From assembly GCA_035544895.1 (NCBI GenBank), contig DASZZM010000035.1, forward strand, positions 124,001-188,000: a stretch of 64,000 nt of DNA, written 5' to 3'. The notes under the pieces were generated by a model. The model worked only from the letters and a program-made list of their open reading frames with translations. It searched no databases and was not told where the DNA came from. Source of the DNA: JASLEW01 sp035544895. Lineage in GTDB: Bacteria; Acidobacteriota; Thermoanaerobaculia; Multivoradales; UBA5704. Shown piece after piece: positions 38,537 through 47,130 of this stretch. A program made the position numbers and the translations under genes. How positions within the stretch are numbered: the first letter of the stretch is position 1; every line of letters begins with the position of its first letter.

Positions 38537-38559
38537 TGGCCATCTAGATAGCCATTTTA
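38537..38559 (-). promoter_or_regulatory. Toxin-antitoxin promoter and operator palindrome
   Basis: An 18-base imperfect palindrome (38537-38554, TGGCCATCTAGATAGCCA, centre ATCTAGAT) lies 17 bases before the antitoxin ATG. On the minus strand a TAAAAT -10 candidate (38554-38559) abuts it. This fits autorepression by a Phd-type antitoxin. Confidence 0.5.
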
Positions 38560-38620
38560 CCTCTGCCGCGACGACCACGCAAGCTCGGGCCGGAGACTCG
38601 GAGACCAGGGTTGCCGGTTC

Positions 38621-39979
38621 TCAGAGATCGAGGCTGCAGCGCGACAGGAGCTGGGCGAGGGCGCGCTCGGCGCGGCGGCGGATGTCGTCGAGGTCGAGGC
38701 GGGTGAGGCGGCCGTCCTCGACCAGCGGCTCGCCGCCGACCAGGACGTGGCGCACCGCCGTGCGCGAGGCGCCGAAGGCGATCAGGTCGTGCGGGTCGAC
38801 CGCTCGGGCGGCGGTGAGCTCGGGCTGGCGCCGCGACAGGACCACGAGGTCGGCGGCCTTGCCCACCTCGACGGTTCCCACCAGGGAGTCGAGGCCGAGC
38901 GCCCGAGCCCCTTCGCTGGTCGCCAGACGCAGGGCATCGAGCCCCGAGAAAGCCTCGGGGCCGTGGCGCAGCTTCTGCAGGAGGGCCGCGAGGCGCAGCT
39001 CCGTGAAGGCGTCGAGGCGGTTGTTGCAGGGCGCCCCGTCGGCCCCGACGCCGACCGCCAGGCCGGCGCGCCGCAGGCCCACCAGGTCGGCGATGCCAGA
39101 GCCGAGCTTCAGATTAGAGCTCGGACAGTGGACCACGCTGGTCCGGCCGGCGCGCAGGCGCGGCAGGTGCTCGGCGGTGATCCACACCCCGTGGGCAAGG
39201 CGCAGGTCGGCCGCGAGCAGTCCCAGGTCGGCGAAGTACTCGATCTCGTCGCGCCCGCCCCGGGTGGCGCGCACCGCCGCCATCTCCTCGCGCTGCTCCA
39301 GGGCGTGGGTGTGGACCGGCCAGCCGCGGCCGGCGGAGAGCTCGCGGATGCCCTGCCACAACGGGTCCGAGCAGGTGAGGATGAAGCGCGGGTTGAGCAG
39401 GTAGCGCAGGCGTCCGCCCGCGGCCCCGTCGTAGCGCTCGCCCAGGGCGGCGGTCGAGGCGAGCACCGCGTCGGTATCGCCGCCGAGCGCGGCGGGCAGC
39501 CCCTCGCCGCCGTCCATCAGGCACTGGCCGGCCAGGGCGCGCAGCCGCGAGTCGACCAGGGCGTCGAGCAGGCCGCGGGCCCCCGGCCCGAGGCCGATGT
39601 CCTGCACCGTGGTGGTACCGCCGAGCAGGCACTCCGCGGCGCCGAGCAGGGCGCACCAGTAGGCGCTCTCGTCGTCGTGGGCGGCCTCCAGCGGCCAGAT
39701 GCGCTCGCGCAGCCAGGAGAGCAGGCGCCGCCCCTCGGCGAGGCCGCGGAAGAAGGTCTGCCCGAGGTGGAGGTGTCCCTGGATGAGGCCGGGCAGGACG
39801 TAGCTCTCCGCGGCGTCGAGCAGCCGGGCGTCCGGCGGCGCGGCGAGCGCCGGCCCCACCGCCGCGATGCGGCCGTCCGCCACCAGCACGTCGGCGTCGG
39901 CTACCGTCGCCGCGGCGTCGAGCGTGAGGACGGTGCCGCCGCGCAGCAGGAGGGGGGTGTTGTGGTGGTCCATCGCCAT
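38621..39979 (-). CDS. Amidohydrolase, guanine/8-oxoguanine deaminase type
   Basis: The 452-residue TIM-barrel amidohydrolase of the TrzA/MtaD-like family has metal ligands in GHLHLGQT, VHTHALE, LAHGVWI and GADGAPCNN, with VHCPSSNLKLGSG typical of aryl deaminases. It hydrolytically deaminates a purine or related ring, releasing ammonia. Placed divergently from a complete urate/allantoin pathway, guanine or 8-oxoguanine deamination feeding xanthine dehydrogenase or uricase is the best guess. Start choice is uncertain because the 5' end lies in a 10-base repeat containing several ATGs. No strong ribosome binding site is seen. Confidence 0.85.
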   Translation of the reverse strand: MAMDHHNTPLLLRGGTVLTLDAAATVADADVLVADGRIAAVGPALAAPPDARLLDAAESYVLPGLIQGHLHLGQTFFRGLAEGRRLLSWLRERIWPLEAAHDDESAYWCALLGAAECLLGGTTTVQDIGLGPGARGLLDALVDSRLRALAGQCLMDGGEGLPAALGGDTDAVLASTAALGERYDGAAGGRLRYLLNPRFILTCSDPLWQGIRELSAGRGWPVHTHALEQREEMAAVRATRGGRDEIEYFADLGLLAADLRLAHGVWITAEHLPRLRAGRTSVVHCPSSNLKLGSGIADLVGLRRAGLAVGVGADGAPCNNRLDAFTELRLAALLQKLRHGPEAFSGLDALRLATSEGARALGLDSLVGTVEVGKAADLVVLSRRQPELTAARAVDPHDLIAFGASRTAVRHVLVGGEPLVEDGRLTRLDLDDIRRRAERALAQLLSRCSLDL

Positions 39980-40000
39980 CCATCGCCATCCATCGCCACT
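39971..40000. repeat. 10-bp tandem repeat at deaminase start
   Basis: Three copies of CATCGCCATC (the last ending ACT) run from 39971 to 40000, in the 56-base gap between two divergent genes and its edge. Each copy carries ATG codons on the minus strand, and successive copies are in different frames, so copy-number change would alter the leader. Confidence 0.8.
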
Positions 40001-40035
40001 GATCTCATCATGGCGTCGTGTAGTGTCTACCTGCC

Positions 40036-41379
40036 ATGCCGCCGCCCGCGCTCGCGCTGCGCTCCCGCCGCATCGTCACTCCCGAGGGCATCCGCGCCGC
40101 CACCGTCTGCATCGAGGCCGGGGTCATCACCGCCCTCCTCCCGCACGGCCAGGCGCCCGCCGGAGCCGCCCTCGTCGACTACGGCGAGGCGGCGGTCCTG
40201 CCCGGCGTGGTCGATACCCACGTGCACGTCAACGACCCGGGGCGGGCGGACTGGGAGGGCTTCGCCACCGCCACCCGCGCCGCGGCGGCGGGCGGCGTCA
40301 CCACCCTGGTCGACATGCCGCTCAACAGCATCCCGGCGACCACCACGGCCGAGGCCTTGCGCCGCAAGCGGGCCGCGGCCGCCGGGCGCTGCCGGGTGGA
40401 CGTCGCCTTCTGGGGCGGCGTCGTGCCCGGCAATACGGCCGAGCTGCCGGGCCTCGCCGCGGCGGGCGTGCGCGGGTTCAAGGCCTTCCTCGTCCCCTCC
40501 GGGGTCGAGGAGTTCCCCTGCGTCGGCGAGCCCGAGCTGCGCGAAGCCCTGCCCGTCGTGGCCGGCCTCGGCCTGCCGCTGCTGGTCCATGCCGAGCTGC
40601 CGGCGCCGATCGCGGCCGCCAGCCGCGGCTGGCACGAGCCCGCGAGCTACCGCGGCTACCTGGCCTCACGCCCGGAGGCGGCCGAAGTCGATGCCGTGCG
40701 CCTGCTCCTCGACCTGGCCGCCGAGCTCGGCGGCCGCCTCCACGTCGTCCATCTCTCGGCGGCGGCGGCCTTGCCCTTGCTGGCCGCCGCGCGGGCGCGC
40801 GGCCTCCCGGTGACCGTCGAGACCTGCCCGCACTATCTCACCTTCGCCGCTGAGGATATCGCCGACGGCGCCACCGCGTTGAAATGTGCGCCGCCGATCC
40901 GCGAACGCGCCAACCGGGAGCGGTTGTGGGCCGCCCTCGCCGCCCGCGAGATCGACCTCGTGGCCTCGGACCACTCGCCGAGCCCGCCGGCCATGAAACA
41001 CTGCGCCAGCGGCGACTTCGCCCGCGCCTGGGGAGGCGTCTCGTCGCTGCAGCTCAGCTTGTCCGCGACCTGGACCGAGGCGCGGCGGCGCGGCTTCGGG
41101 CTCGACGACCTGGCGCGCCTGCTCGCCCGCGCCCCGGCGGAGCTCGCCGGCTTCGGCGGCAGCAAGGGCGCGATCGCCCCCGGCCACGACGCCGACCTGG
41201 CGGTTTTCGCGCCCGAGGCGAGCTTCCGGGTCGAGCCGGAGGCCCTGGAGCACCGGCACAAGCTCACTCCCTATGCCGGCCGCGTGCTCGACGGCGTCGT
41301 CCTCGCCACCTTCCTGCGCGGCGAGCGGGTCTACGATAGGGGGCGATTTCCCGCTTCACCGACCGGGAGGGTGTGGTGA
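40036..41379 (+). CDS. allB: Allantoinase
   Basis: The 447-residue dihydroorotase-like amidohydrolase has metal ligands in VDTHVHVNDPGRADWEGF, the carboxylated lysine in GFKAFL, and VASDHSP. It opens the allantoin ring to allantoate. It is the first gene of a five-gene operon and its TGA overlaps the allantoicase start. The ATG lies 56 bases from the divergent deaminase gene, so both must share a short regulatory region. Confidence 0.95.
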   Translation: MPPPALALRSRRIVTPEGIRAATVCIEAGVITALLPHGQAPAGAALVDYGEAAVLPGVVDTHVHVNDPGRADWEGFATATRAAAAGGVTTLVDMPLNSIPATTTAEALRRKRAAAAGRCRVDVAFWGGVVPGNTAELPGLAAAGVRGFKAFLVPSGVEEFPCVGEPELREALPVVAGLGLPLLVHAELPAPIAAASRGWHEPASYRGYLASRPEAAEVDAVRLLLDLAAELGGRLHVVHLSAAAALPLLAAARARGLPVTVETCPHYLTFAAEDIADGATALKCAPPIRERANRERLWAALAAREIDLVASDHSPSPPAMKHCASGDFARAWGGVSSLQLSLSATWTEARRRGFGLDDLARLLARAPAELAGFGGSKGAIAPGHDADLAVFAPEASFRVEPEALEHRHKLTPYAGRVLDGVVLATFLRGERVYDRGRFPASPTGRVW

Positions 41380-42416
41380 CGCCGACCGACTGGAGCCAGT
41401 GGCTGGACCTGGCGAGCGAGCGCCTGGGCGGCGCCGTGCTGGCCGCCAACGACGAGTTCTTCGCTCCGAAGGAGAGCCTGCTCAAGCCGGGCAAGCCGGT
41501 CTTCAGGGAGGGCGCCTACACCGAGCGCGGCAAGTGGATGGACGGCTGGGAGACCCGCCGGCGGCGCGAGGCCGGTCACGACTGGTGCATCGTGCGGCTG
41601 GGGCTGCAGGGGGTGCCGCGGGGCGTGCTGGTCGACTGCACCCACTTCCGCGGCAACCACCCGGAAGCCTGCTCGCTCGAAGGCGCCTCACTGACCGGCC
41701 ATCCGAGCGTCGCCGAGCTCGCCGCGGGAGCCGCGCGGTGGTGCGAGCTGCTCCCCCGTTCACCGCTGGCCAGCGACGCCGAGAACCGCTTCCCCATCCT
41801 CCAGGAGCTGCCGGAGGGCGAGGGGCCGTGCACGCACCTGCGCTTCAACATCTATCCGGACGGCGGCGTGGCGCGGCTGCGCGTGCACGGCGAGGTCGTC
41901 CCCGACCGCGAGCGGCTCCTCCACGCCGCCCGCGTCGGCTGGGAGGTCGATCTCGCCGCCGCCGAGCTGGGCGGGCTGGTGATCGACGCGAGCGATATGT
42001 TCTTCGGCTCCCGCCACCATCTGATCCTGCCCGGCCCGCCGCTCGGCATGCACGACGGCTGGGAGACGCGGCGGCGCCGCGGGCCCGGCCACGACTGGGC
42101 GCTGCTGCGGCTCGGCGCGCGCGGCAGGGTGGAGCGGGTGGAGGTCGACACCAGCCACTTCAAGGGCAATGCACCGGAGAGCTGCTCGCTCGAGGTCGCC
42201 GATGCCCCGGGGCTCGGCTCCGCCGGGCCCGCGGCGGCCGCCCAGCTCGAGGCAGCCCCCTGGCGCGAGCTCCTGCCGCGGACCCGGCTGCAACCGCACA
42301 CTCGGCACCTGTTCGCCGCGGAGCTCGCGCCGGCCGGACCGGCCACCCACGCGCGCTTCCACCTCTACCCGGACGGCGGGGTCGGCCGGCTGCGGCTGTT
42401 CGGGAGGTTGGCGTGA
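41376..42416 (+). CDS. alc: Allantoicase
   Basis: Starting at GTG 41376 gives 346 residues, with GTGA overlapping the allantoinase stop and GGGAGG five bases upstream. GTG 41373 is possible but too close to the ribosome binding site. Two tandem allantoicase repeats are visible, each with MDGWETRRRR or HDGWETRRRR followed by HDW and CTHFRGNHPE or TSHFKGNAPE. It splits allantoate into ureidoglycolate and urea. No urease or ureidoglycolate lyase is seen in the window. Confidence 0.94.
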   Translation: MTPTDWSQWLDLASERLGGAVLAANDEFFAPKESLLKPGKPVFREGAYTERGKWMDGWETRRRREAGHDWCIVRLGLQGVPRGVLVDCTHFRGNHPEACSLEGASLTGHPSVAELAAGAARWCELLPRSPLASDAENRFPILQELPEGEGPCTHLRFNIYPDGGVARLRVHGEVVPDRERLLHAARVGWEVDLAAAELGGLVIDASDMFFGSRHHLILPGPPLGMHDGWETRRRRGPGHDWALLRLGARGRVERVEVDTSHFKGNAPESCSLEVADAPGLGSAGPAAAAQLEAAPWRELLPRTRLQPHTRHLFAAELAPAGPATHARFHLYPDGGVGRLRLFGRLA

Positions 42417-42952
42417 CGGCGCCGGCGCGGCTGGCGTGGCTCAATAGCCTGGCCGCGGAGGAGGCGGCGGCGGAGCTGCTTGCCTGCTGCGGCTCCTCTG
42501 CCTGGGCGCGCGCGCTCGCCGCCTGCCGCCCTTTCGCCGGCGAGGAGACGCTCTTCGCGGCGGCGGAGCGGATCTGGTGGGGCTTGCGGCCGGAGGACTG
42601 GCGCGAGGCCTTCGCCGCTCATCCGCGGATCGGCGAGAGCCCGGCGGCCGGGCGCTCCGCGGCGTGGTCGGAGGCCGAGCAAGCCGGAGCGCGCCGCGCC
42701 GGCGCGGCCATCCTCGACGAGCTTGCCGCCGCCAACCACGCTTACGAGGCCCGCTTCGGCCATGTGTTCCTGATCTGTGCCGCCGGCAAGAGCGCCGAGG
42801 AGATGCTCGCGGCCCTGCGCGACAGAATGGTCAACGAACCCCCCCAAGAGCTGCGCATCGCCGCCGCCGAGCAGGCGAAGATCACCCGCCTGCGCCTGGC
42901 GAGACTGCGTGCGCCAGGAGTAGCCGTAATCCCAGGAGGACCCGTCCCATGA
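42413..42952 (+). CDS. uraD: OHCU decarboxylase
   Basis: The 179-residue protein starts at GTG 42413, overlapping the allantoicase stop (GTGA) with GGGAGG six bases before it. AHPRIGE supplies the catalytic His of 2-oxo-4-hydroxy-4-carboxy-5-ureidoimidazoline decarboxylases, and NHAYEARFGHVFLICAAGKS is the family signature. It gives S-allantoin, the last step of urate breakdown. It overlaps the HIU hydrolase start. Confidence 0.93.
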   Translation: MTAPARLAWLNSLAAEEAAAELLACCGSSAWARALAACRPFAGEETLFAAAERIWWGLRPEDWREAFAAHPRIGESPAAGRSAAWSEAEQAGARRAGAAILDELAAANHAYEARFGHVFLICAAGKSAEEMLAALRDRMVNEPPQELRIAAAEQAKITRLRLARLRAPGVAVIPGGPVP

Positions 42953-43287
42953 CCGGCATCACCACCCATGTCCTCGATACCTCCCGCGGCAGGCCGGCAA
43001 GCATAGTGCCGGTGACGCTCGAAGTGCGCAGCGGCAGGGACTGGCGGCGGCTGGCCATCGCCGCCACCGATTCCGACGGCCGCGCCCGCCTCGTCCCCGC
43101 CGGCGCGGCGCTGGCCGCCGGCATCTACCGCCTCACCTTCGACACCGGGGCCTACTTCCAGGCCCATGGGGCCGAAGCCTTTTTCCCGTCGGTGCCGGTG
43201 GTCTTCGAGGTGCGCGACCCCGACCAGAGTCATCACGTGCCGCTTCTCCTGTCCCCCTTCGGCTACTCGACCTACCGCGGGAGCTGA
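42949..43287 (+). CDS. hiuH: 5-hydroxyisourate hydrolase (transthyretin-like)
   Basis: The 112-residue protein begins MTGITTHVLDTSRG and ends in the diagnostic YRGS tetrapeptide (FGYSTYRGS), with His in THVLD and HHVPLL as catalytic residues. It hydrolyses 5-hydroxyisourate, made by uricase, to OHCU. ATGA overlaps the uraD stop, and AGGAGGA lies nine bases upstream. Confidence 0.96.
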   Translation: MTGITTHVLDTSRGRPASIVPVTLEVRSGRDWRRLAIAATDSDGRARLVPAGAALAAGIYRLTFDTGAYFQAHGAEAFFPSVPVVFEVRDPDQSHHVPLLLSPFGYSTYRGS

Positions 43288-43290
43288 TCC

Positions 43291-44145
43291 ATGTCCATCG
43301 AGCTGGTTGAGAACCGCTACGGCAAGTCCTCCGTCCGCCTCCTCGAGGTGCGGCGCCGACCCGATCGCCACGACGTCCGCGAAGTGACGGTCGACGTCGC
43401 CTGTGCGGGAGACGAGCTCGCGGCCGCCTATGCCACGGGCGACAACCGCCACGTCCTGCCCACCGACACCATGAAGAACACGGTGTACGCCCTCGCACGG
43501 GAGCACTCCTGCAAGGAGATCGAGGACTTCGGCCTGCTGCTCGGCCGCCACTTCATGGCGCACCACCCGCAGCTACAGCAAGTCGAGGTCGCGCTCTCGG
43601 CCCGCCACTGGTCGCGCGTCGAAGTGGCGGGCCGGCCGCATCCCCACGCCTTCGTCGGCTCGCGGGCCGATCGGCGCACCGCGCTCGTCCGCGCCGACCG
43701 GCAAGGGATCGCGGTCAGCGCCGGCATCGCAGACCTCTTCGTCCTCAAGACCGCCGGCTCGTCGTTTGCGGGCTTCCCGCGCGACCGCTTCACTACCTTG
43801 CCGGAGGCGCGCGACCGCGTCCTGGCGACCCGCATCTGCGCCGAGTGGCGTTACCGCGGCGCCGACGTCGATTTCGGCTTCGCCTTTGCGGGAATCCAGC
43901 AGCGGCTCGTCGAGACCTTCGCCATGCACGACAGCCGCTCGCTCCAGCACACCATCTACGCCATGGGCGAGGCCGTGCTCGAAGGGTTCTCGGAAGTCGA
44001 GCAGATCCACCTCACCCTGCCCAACAAGCACTACCTCCTGGCCGACCTCTCGCCTTTCGGGCTCGACAACGACAACCAGGTCTTCATCGCCACCGACGAG
44101 CCCTACGGCCTGATCGAGGGAACGCTGCGCGCCTCCCGGCCGTGA
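43291..44145 (+). CDS. Uricase (urate oxidase)
   Basis: The 284-residue cofactor-free oxidase has LPTDTMKNTVYALA near the N-terminus with the active-site Thr and Lys, and LPNKHYLLADLSPFGLDNDNQVF near the C-terminus. Length and motifs are standard. It oxidises urate to 5-hydroxyisourate with dioxygen, releasing hydrogen peroxide. It is the last gene of the allantoin operon and converges on the nSTAND gene 36 bases away. Confidence 0.96.
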   Translation: MSIELVENRYGKSSVRLLEVRRRPDRHDVREVTVDVACAGDELAAAYATGDNRHVLPTDTMKNTVYALAREHSCKEIEDFGLLLGRHFMAHHPQLQQVEVALSARHWSRVEVAGRPHPHAFVGSRADRRTALVRADRQGIAVSAGIADLFVLKTAGSSFAGFPRDRFTTLPEARDRVLATRICAEWRYRGADVDFGFAFAGIQQRLVETFAMHDSRSLQHTIYAMGEAVLEGFSEVEQIHLTLPNKHYLLADLSPFGLDNDNQVFIATDEPYGLIEGTLRASRP

Positions 44146-44181
44146 ACGTGGCGCGCGGACCGGCCGGAGGTCGCCGAGCCG

Positions 44182-47130
44182 TCATGGTAGAAGCCCTTTG
44201 CCGCGGCAGAGCTTCTGCAAGCCCAAGAAATCCCATTCTCTCTCCTGGAGCTTTCTGCACACCGGCCTGGCTTCGTCGAAGCGGCCCAGCGAGAGCAAGG
44301 GGCGGACGTACGTGTCCAGGAGGTCGGTATCGTTGCTGTTCAGAGCGAGAGGCCCCTTGATCTTGACCAGCGGCGAGATGATCTCGACCGCCTTGCCCCA
44401 TTCCTCGCTCGCCGGCCCGCTGGCGCCGCGGCGCTCGTATGCGTTGCCGGTGCGGAAGTGGTTCCAGCTCAAGGCGGTGCGATGGCGCACCTGGTCGGGG
44501 GCGCGCTTCATCCCCTCGACCCAGATCGCGCGGGACGCGGCGTACCGGACGAGCGCAGCGGCCGCGTCGCCCTTGGCCAGGAGCGCATCCCCCGCGAGAC
44601 CGTCGGCGTAGGCCAGCAGGTCGCTCCAGCTCGAGGCGAGGGCTTCGGAAGAGACATAGGGCCGCACGAGGCCGGCGACGGAGTCGGCCATGGCGAGGGC
44701 CTGCGCGTGCCTGCCTGCCATGAGCTCCGCCTCCGCGAGAACCAGCCGGGATTGGGCAAGGTCGGCCTTGAGGGTCACGTCTCCGGGGCTCTCCTGGACC
44801 AGCCGCTCGTGCAGCTCCAGGGCTTTCCGGTAGGACTGGAGGGCCGCCTGGACGTCCCCATGGTCGATGAAGAGCAGACCTTGCTGCCGGTATGCCCCGG
44901 CCAGACTGCTTTTGAGCTCTACGTTTGCAGCATCCTTTGCGGCGAAATCCTCGAGCAGACGGAGAGCAGTGCCGCAGAGGCTCAGCGGTTTGGATAGCGC
45001 TACTCGGTCGCTCATCAAGTCGGCGTACCCGAGGGCAGCACCGATCCAGACTCTCCGCCAATGACTTTGCGGGGGATCGTCCTTCTCGGAGCTCTGCTTC
45101 GCGAGCTCATTCCAGAGAGAAAGGGCTTGGAAGTAGCGCTCGTTGGCCGCGTCAAAGTCGCCGCGGTCCCGAAGCAAACCCGATGTCTTTTCGAGGTCTA
45201 TTGCGAGGTCATTCTGCCAGTCGCGGTTCGCCGGGTCCTTGTCATGAAGGGCCCGGTGGATGGCGAGGGCTTCGGCGAGGCTTTTTTCGGCCTCGGCGGT
45301 GTCGCCTTCCCGCAGGCTGATGTCGCCAAGCGTCACGAGAGCTACACCGCGCATGCGCTCGGACTCGTCGGTCTTCTCCACTTTCGAAAGATAGTCGAGC
45401 GCCTTCCTGGCGGTTGCTCGAACGATGTCGAGTTTGCCCTTGGGCACGAGCTGGTCGCGCAGGTCGAAGAGCAGGTAGCTGACCATCTCCTCGGCCTTGG
45501 CGCGATACTCCTCGGACCTGGCGCGTTGCTGCTGCGCCTGGACGCGCTGCTCGTCGGCCAGACCCCGCTGCTCTTCCGCCCGGACGCGCTGCCGCTGGGC
45601 CTCGACACGCTGCTCGTCGGCCAGGACGCGCTGCCTCTGGGCCTGGCTGCGCTGCTCACGGGCCGTGGCCAGGTAGCCCTCGGCCTTGGCGCGCTGCCTG
45701 TCGGCCTCGGCGCGCTGCCTGTCGGCTTCGGTGCGTTGCCTGTCGGCCCGCACCCGTTGCGCGACGGCCTCCGCCTTGAGGCGGCTCTCGTGCAGCGAGA
45801 AGACGGCCAGGGCCAGGAGGGCGGCGATCGCCGCGCCGGCCGCCAGCGAGACCCGCGCCAGCAGGCGCCGGCGGCCCTCCCGCGCGCGCCGGCGGTCGCG
45901 GCTCTCCCGGATCACCGGGGTCATGACGTCGTGGATCAGCTCGACGTGAGGCCGGCCCAGGCGGTCCTCCAGCCGCAGCAGCCGCCGGTCGACCAGCTTG
46001 CCCAGGTCCTCGGCCGTCAGTCCCCGGCCCTGGAGCGCCTCTTCGAGAGGCACGCTCTGGCGGAACCCCGAGCCGGTGAGCAGCCGCTCCTCGATGAAGG
46101 TACGCACCGGGCGGGCCATGTCCGCCAGGCACTGGTCATAGAAACTGGAGAGGATCTCGCCGCGCGAACCTTGCACGAGCTCGGCGGTGATGGCCGGCAG
46201 GCCGCGCCTCTGCCGCCGGCTGTTGAGCTCGCGGCAGAACAGGCTGAGGAGCGCGGGCTCCACCTCCATCTCCGCGAGATCGTCGTCGGAAGGGGCCGGC
46301 GCGGCGCCCGCTTCGCCGGCGCGGTCTTCCCGGCTGGCCCCGGCGACGAAGCGCAGAATCTCCCGCGCCACGGCCTCGCCGACCAGACCGCCTCCCGGCT
46401 TCAGGATGGCGTCGAGGGCCTGGTGGCCATCCATCTGAAGCAAGCGGAAGCGGTTGCCGGCCAGGGATGGGATGCGGGGGCGCAGGCCTTCGAGCTGAGG
46501 CAGGAAGTCCTCGCGCAGGCTGACGACGACCCGCACTTTCTGCCGCTCGTACGAGAACGGCAGCTCCTCGAGAGTGCGGGCCATGCGGTCGCGCACCGCG
46601 GCGGGGATGTGGTTTTCGATCAAGTCGGCGAGCTCGCCCAAGAGAGGCTCGACCCGCGCATCCTTGCGGCCGAGGGTGAAGATCTCCTCGAACTGATCGA
46701 AGGCCAGGAGCGGGGTCAGGAGCTGGTTGCGCCGGCTCCAGAACGGCGTCTTGTGGAAGTACTCCCAGAGCGTCTCGCCGGGCGCCGGCGGCGGGGCGTC
46801 GACCTGCTGCCCGCGCAGCGCCTGCGCGACCGCCGCGCGCACCTGGCCCACGAGATCCCCCTTGCCCGCCGTGAAGTCCAAGCGGATCGGAACCGGCAGG
46901 ATCTCGGCCTGGCGCAGGAGCGGGAAGAGGCCGGCGTTGAGCAGCGAGGTCTTGCCCAGGCCGGAGCGGCCGAAGACGACGGTCAAGGTCTCCCGCCGGA
47001 CCAGGCGGAAGAGCTCCTCGCGCTCCCGGGTGCGGCCATGGAAGTAGGCTCGATCGGCTTCCCCGAAAGCCAGCAGGCCGGGGTAGGGATTGCTCGCATC
47101 GACGGCGGGCGCCGCCGCGGGAGCGGTCAT
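44182..47130 (-). CDS. nSTAND-type ATPase with membrane segment, coiled coil and TPRs
   Basis: Starting at ATG 47130 (ATGA overlap with the upstream stop) gives 982 residues. The frame opens further upstream, but that part is a shadow of the SIR2-TIR gene. Order: nSTAND1-like P-loop domain beginning YPGLLAFGEADRAYFHGR, Walker A GRSGLGKTS (54-62) and LLAFDQFEEIF (141-151); a winged-helix-like stretch to about 415; one membrane helix (424-446); a charged repetitive coiled coil (450-550); then degenerate TPRs to the end. Such proteins act as signal-sensing switches. Coupled translation with a SIR2-TIR protein suggests a two-part conflict system in which this protein senses and the partner depletes NAD. 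Function is inferred only. Confidence 0.82.
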   Translation of the reverse strand: MTAPAAAPAVDASNPYPGLLAFGEADRAYFHGRTREREELFRLVRRETLTVVFGRSGLGKTSLLNAGLFPLLRQAEILPVPIRLDFTAGKGDLVGQVRAAVAQALRGQQVDAPPPAPGETLWEYFHKTPFWSRRNQLLTPLLAFDQFEEIFTLGRKDARVEPLLGELADLIENHIPAAVRDRMARTLEELPFSYERQKVRVVVSLREDFLPQLEGLRPRIPSLAGNRFRLLQMDGHQALDAILKPGGGLVGEAVAREILRFVAGASREDRAGEAGAAPAPSDDDLAEMEVEPALLSLFCRELNSRRQRRGLPAITAELVQGSRGEILSSFYDQCLADMARPVRTFIEERLLTGSGFRQSVPLEEALQGRGLTAEDLGKLVDRRLLRLEDRLGRPHVELIHDVMTPVIRESRDRRRAREGRRRLLARVSLAAGAAIAALLALAVFSLHESRLKAEAVAQRVRADRQRTEADRQRAEADRQRAKAEGYLATAREQRSQAQRQRVLADEQRVEAQRQRVRAEEQRGLADEQRVQAQQQRARSEEYRAKAEEMVSYLLFDLRDQLVPKGKLDIVRATARKALDYLSKVEKTDESERMRGVALVTLGDISLREGDTAEAEKSLAEALAIHRALHDKDPANRDWQNDLAIDLEKTSGLLRDRGDFDAANERYFQALSLWNELAKQSSEKDDPPQSHWRRVWIGAALGYADLMSDRVALSKPLSLCGTALRLLEDFAAKDAANVELKSSLAGAYRQQGLLFIDHGDVQAALQSYRKALELHERLVQESPGDVTLKADLAQSRLVLAEAELMAGRHAQALAMADSVAGLVRPYVSSEALASSWSDLLAYADGLAGDALLAKGDAAAALVRYAASRAIWVEGMKRAPDQVRHRTALSWNHFRTGNAYERRGASGPASEEWGKAVEIISPLVKIKGPLALNSNDTDLLDTYVRPLLSLGRFDEARPVCRKLQEREWDFLGLQKLCRGKGLLP
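45490..45790 (-). repeat. Short tandem repeats encoding charged coiled coil
   Basis: The DNA repeats short units such as CTGTCGGCCTCGGCGCGCTG, encoding ADRQRTEADRQRAEADRQR and related QRVRAEEQR blocks. The periodicity is close to seven residues. It links the membrane helix to the TPR region. Confidence 0.75.
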
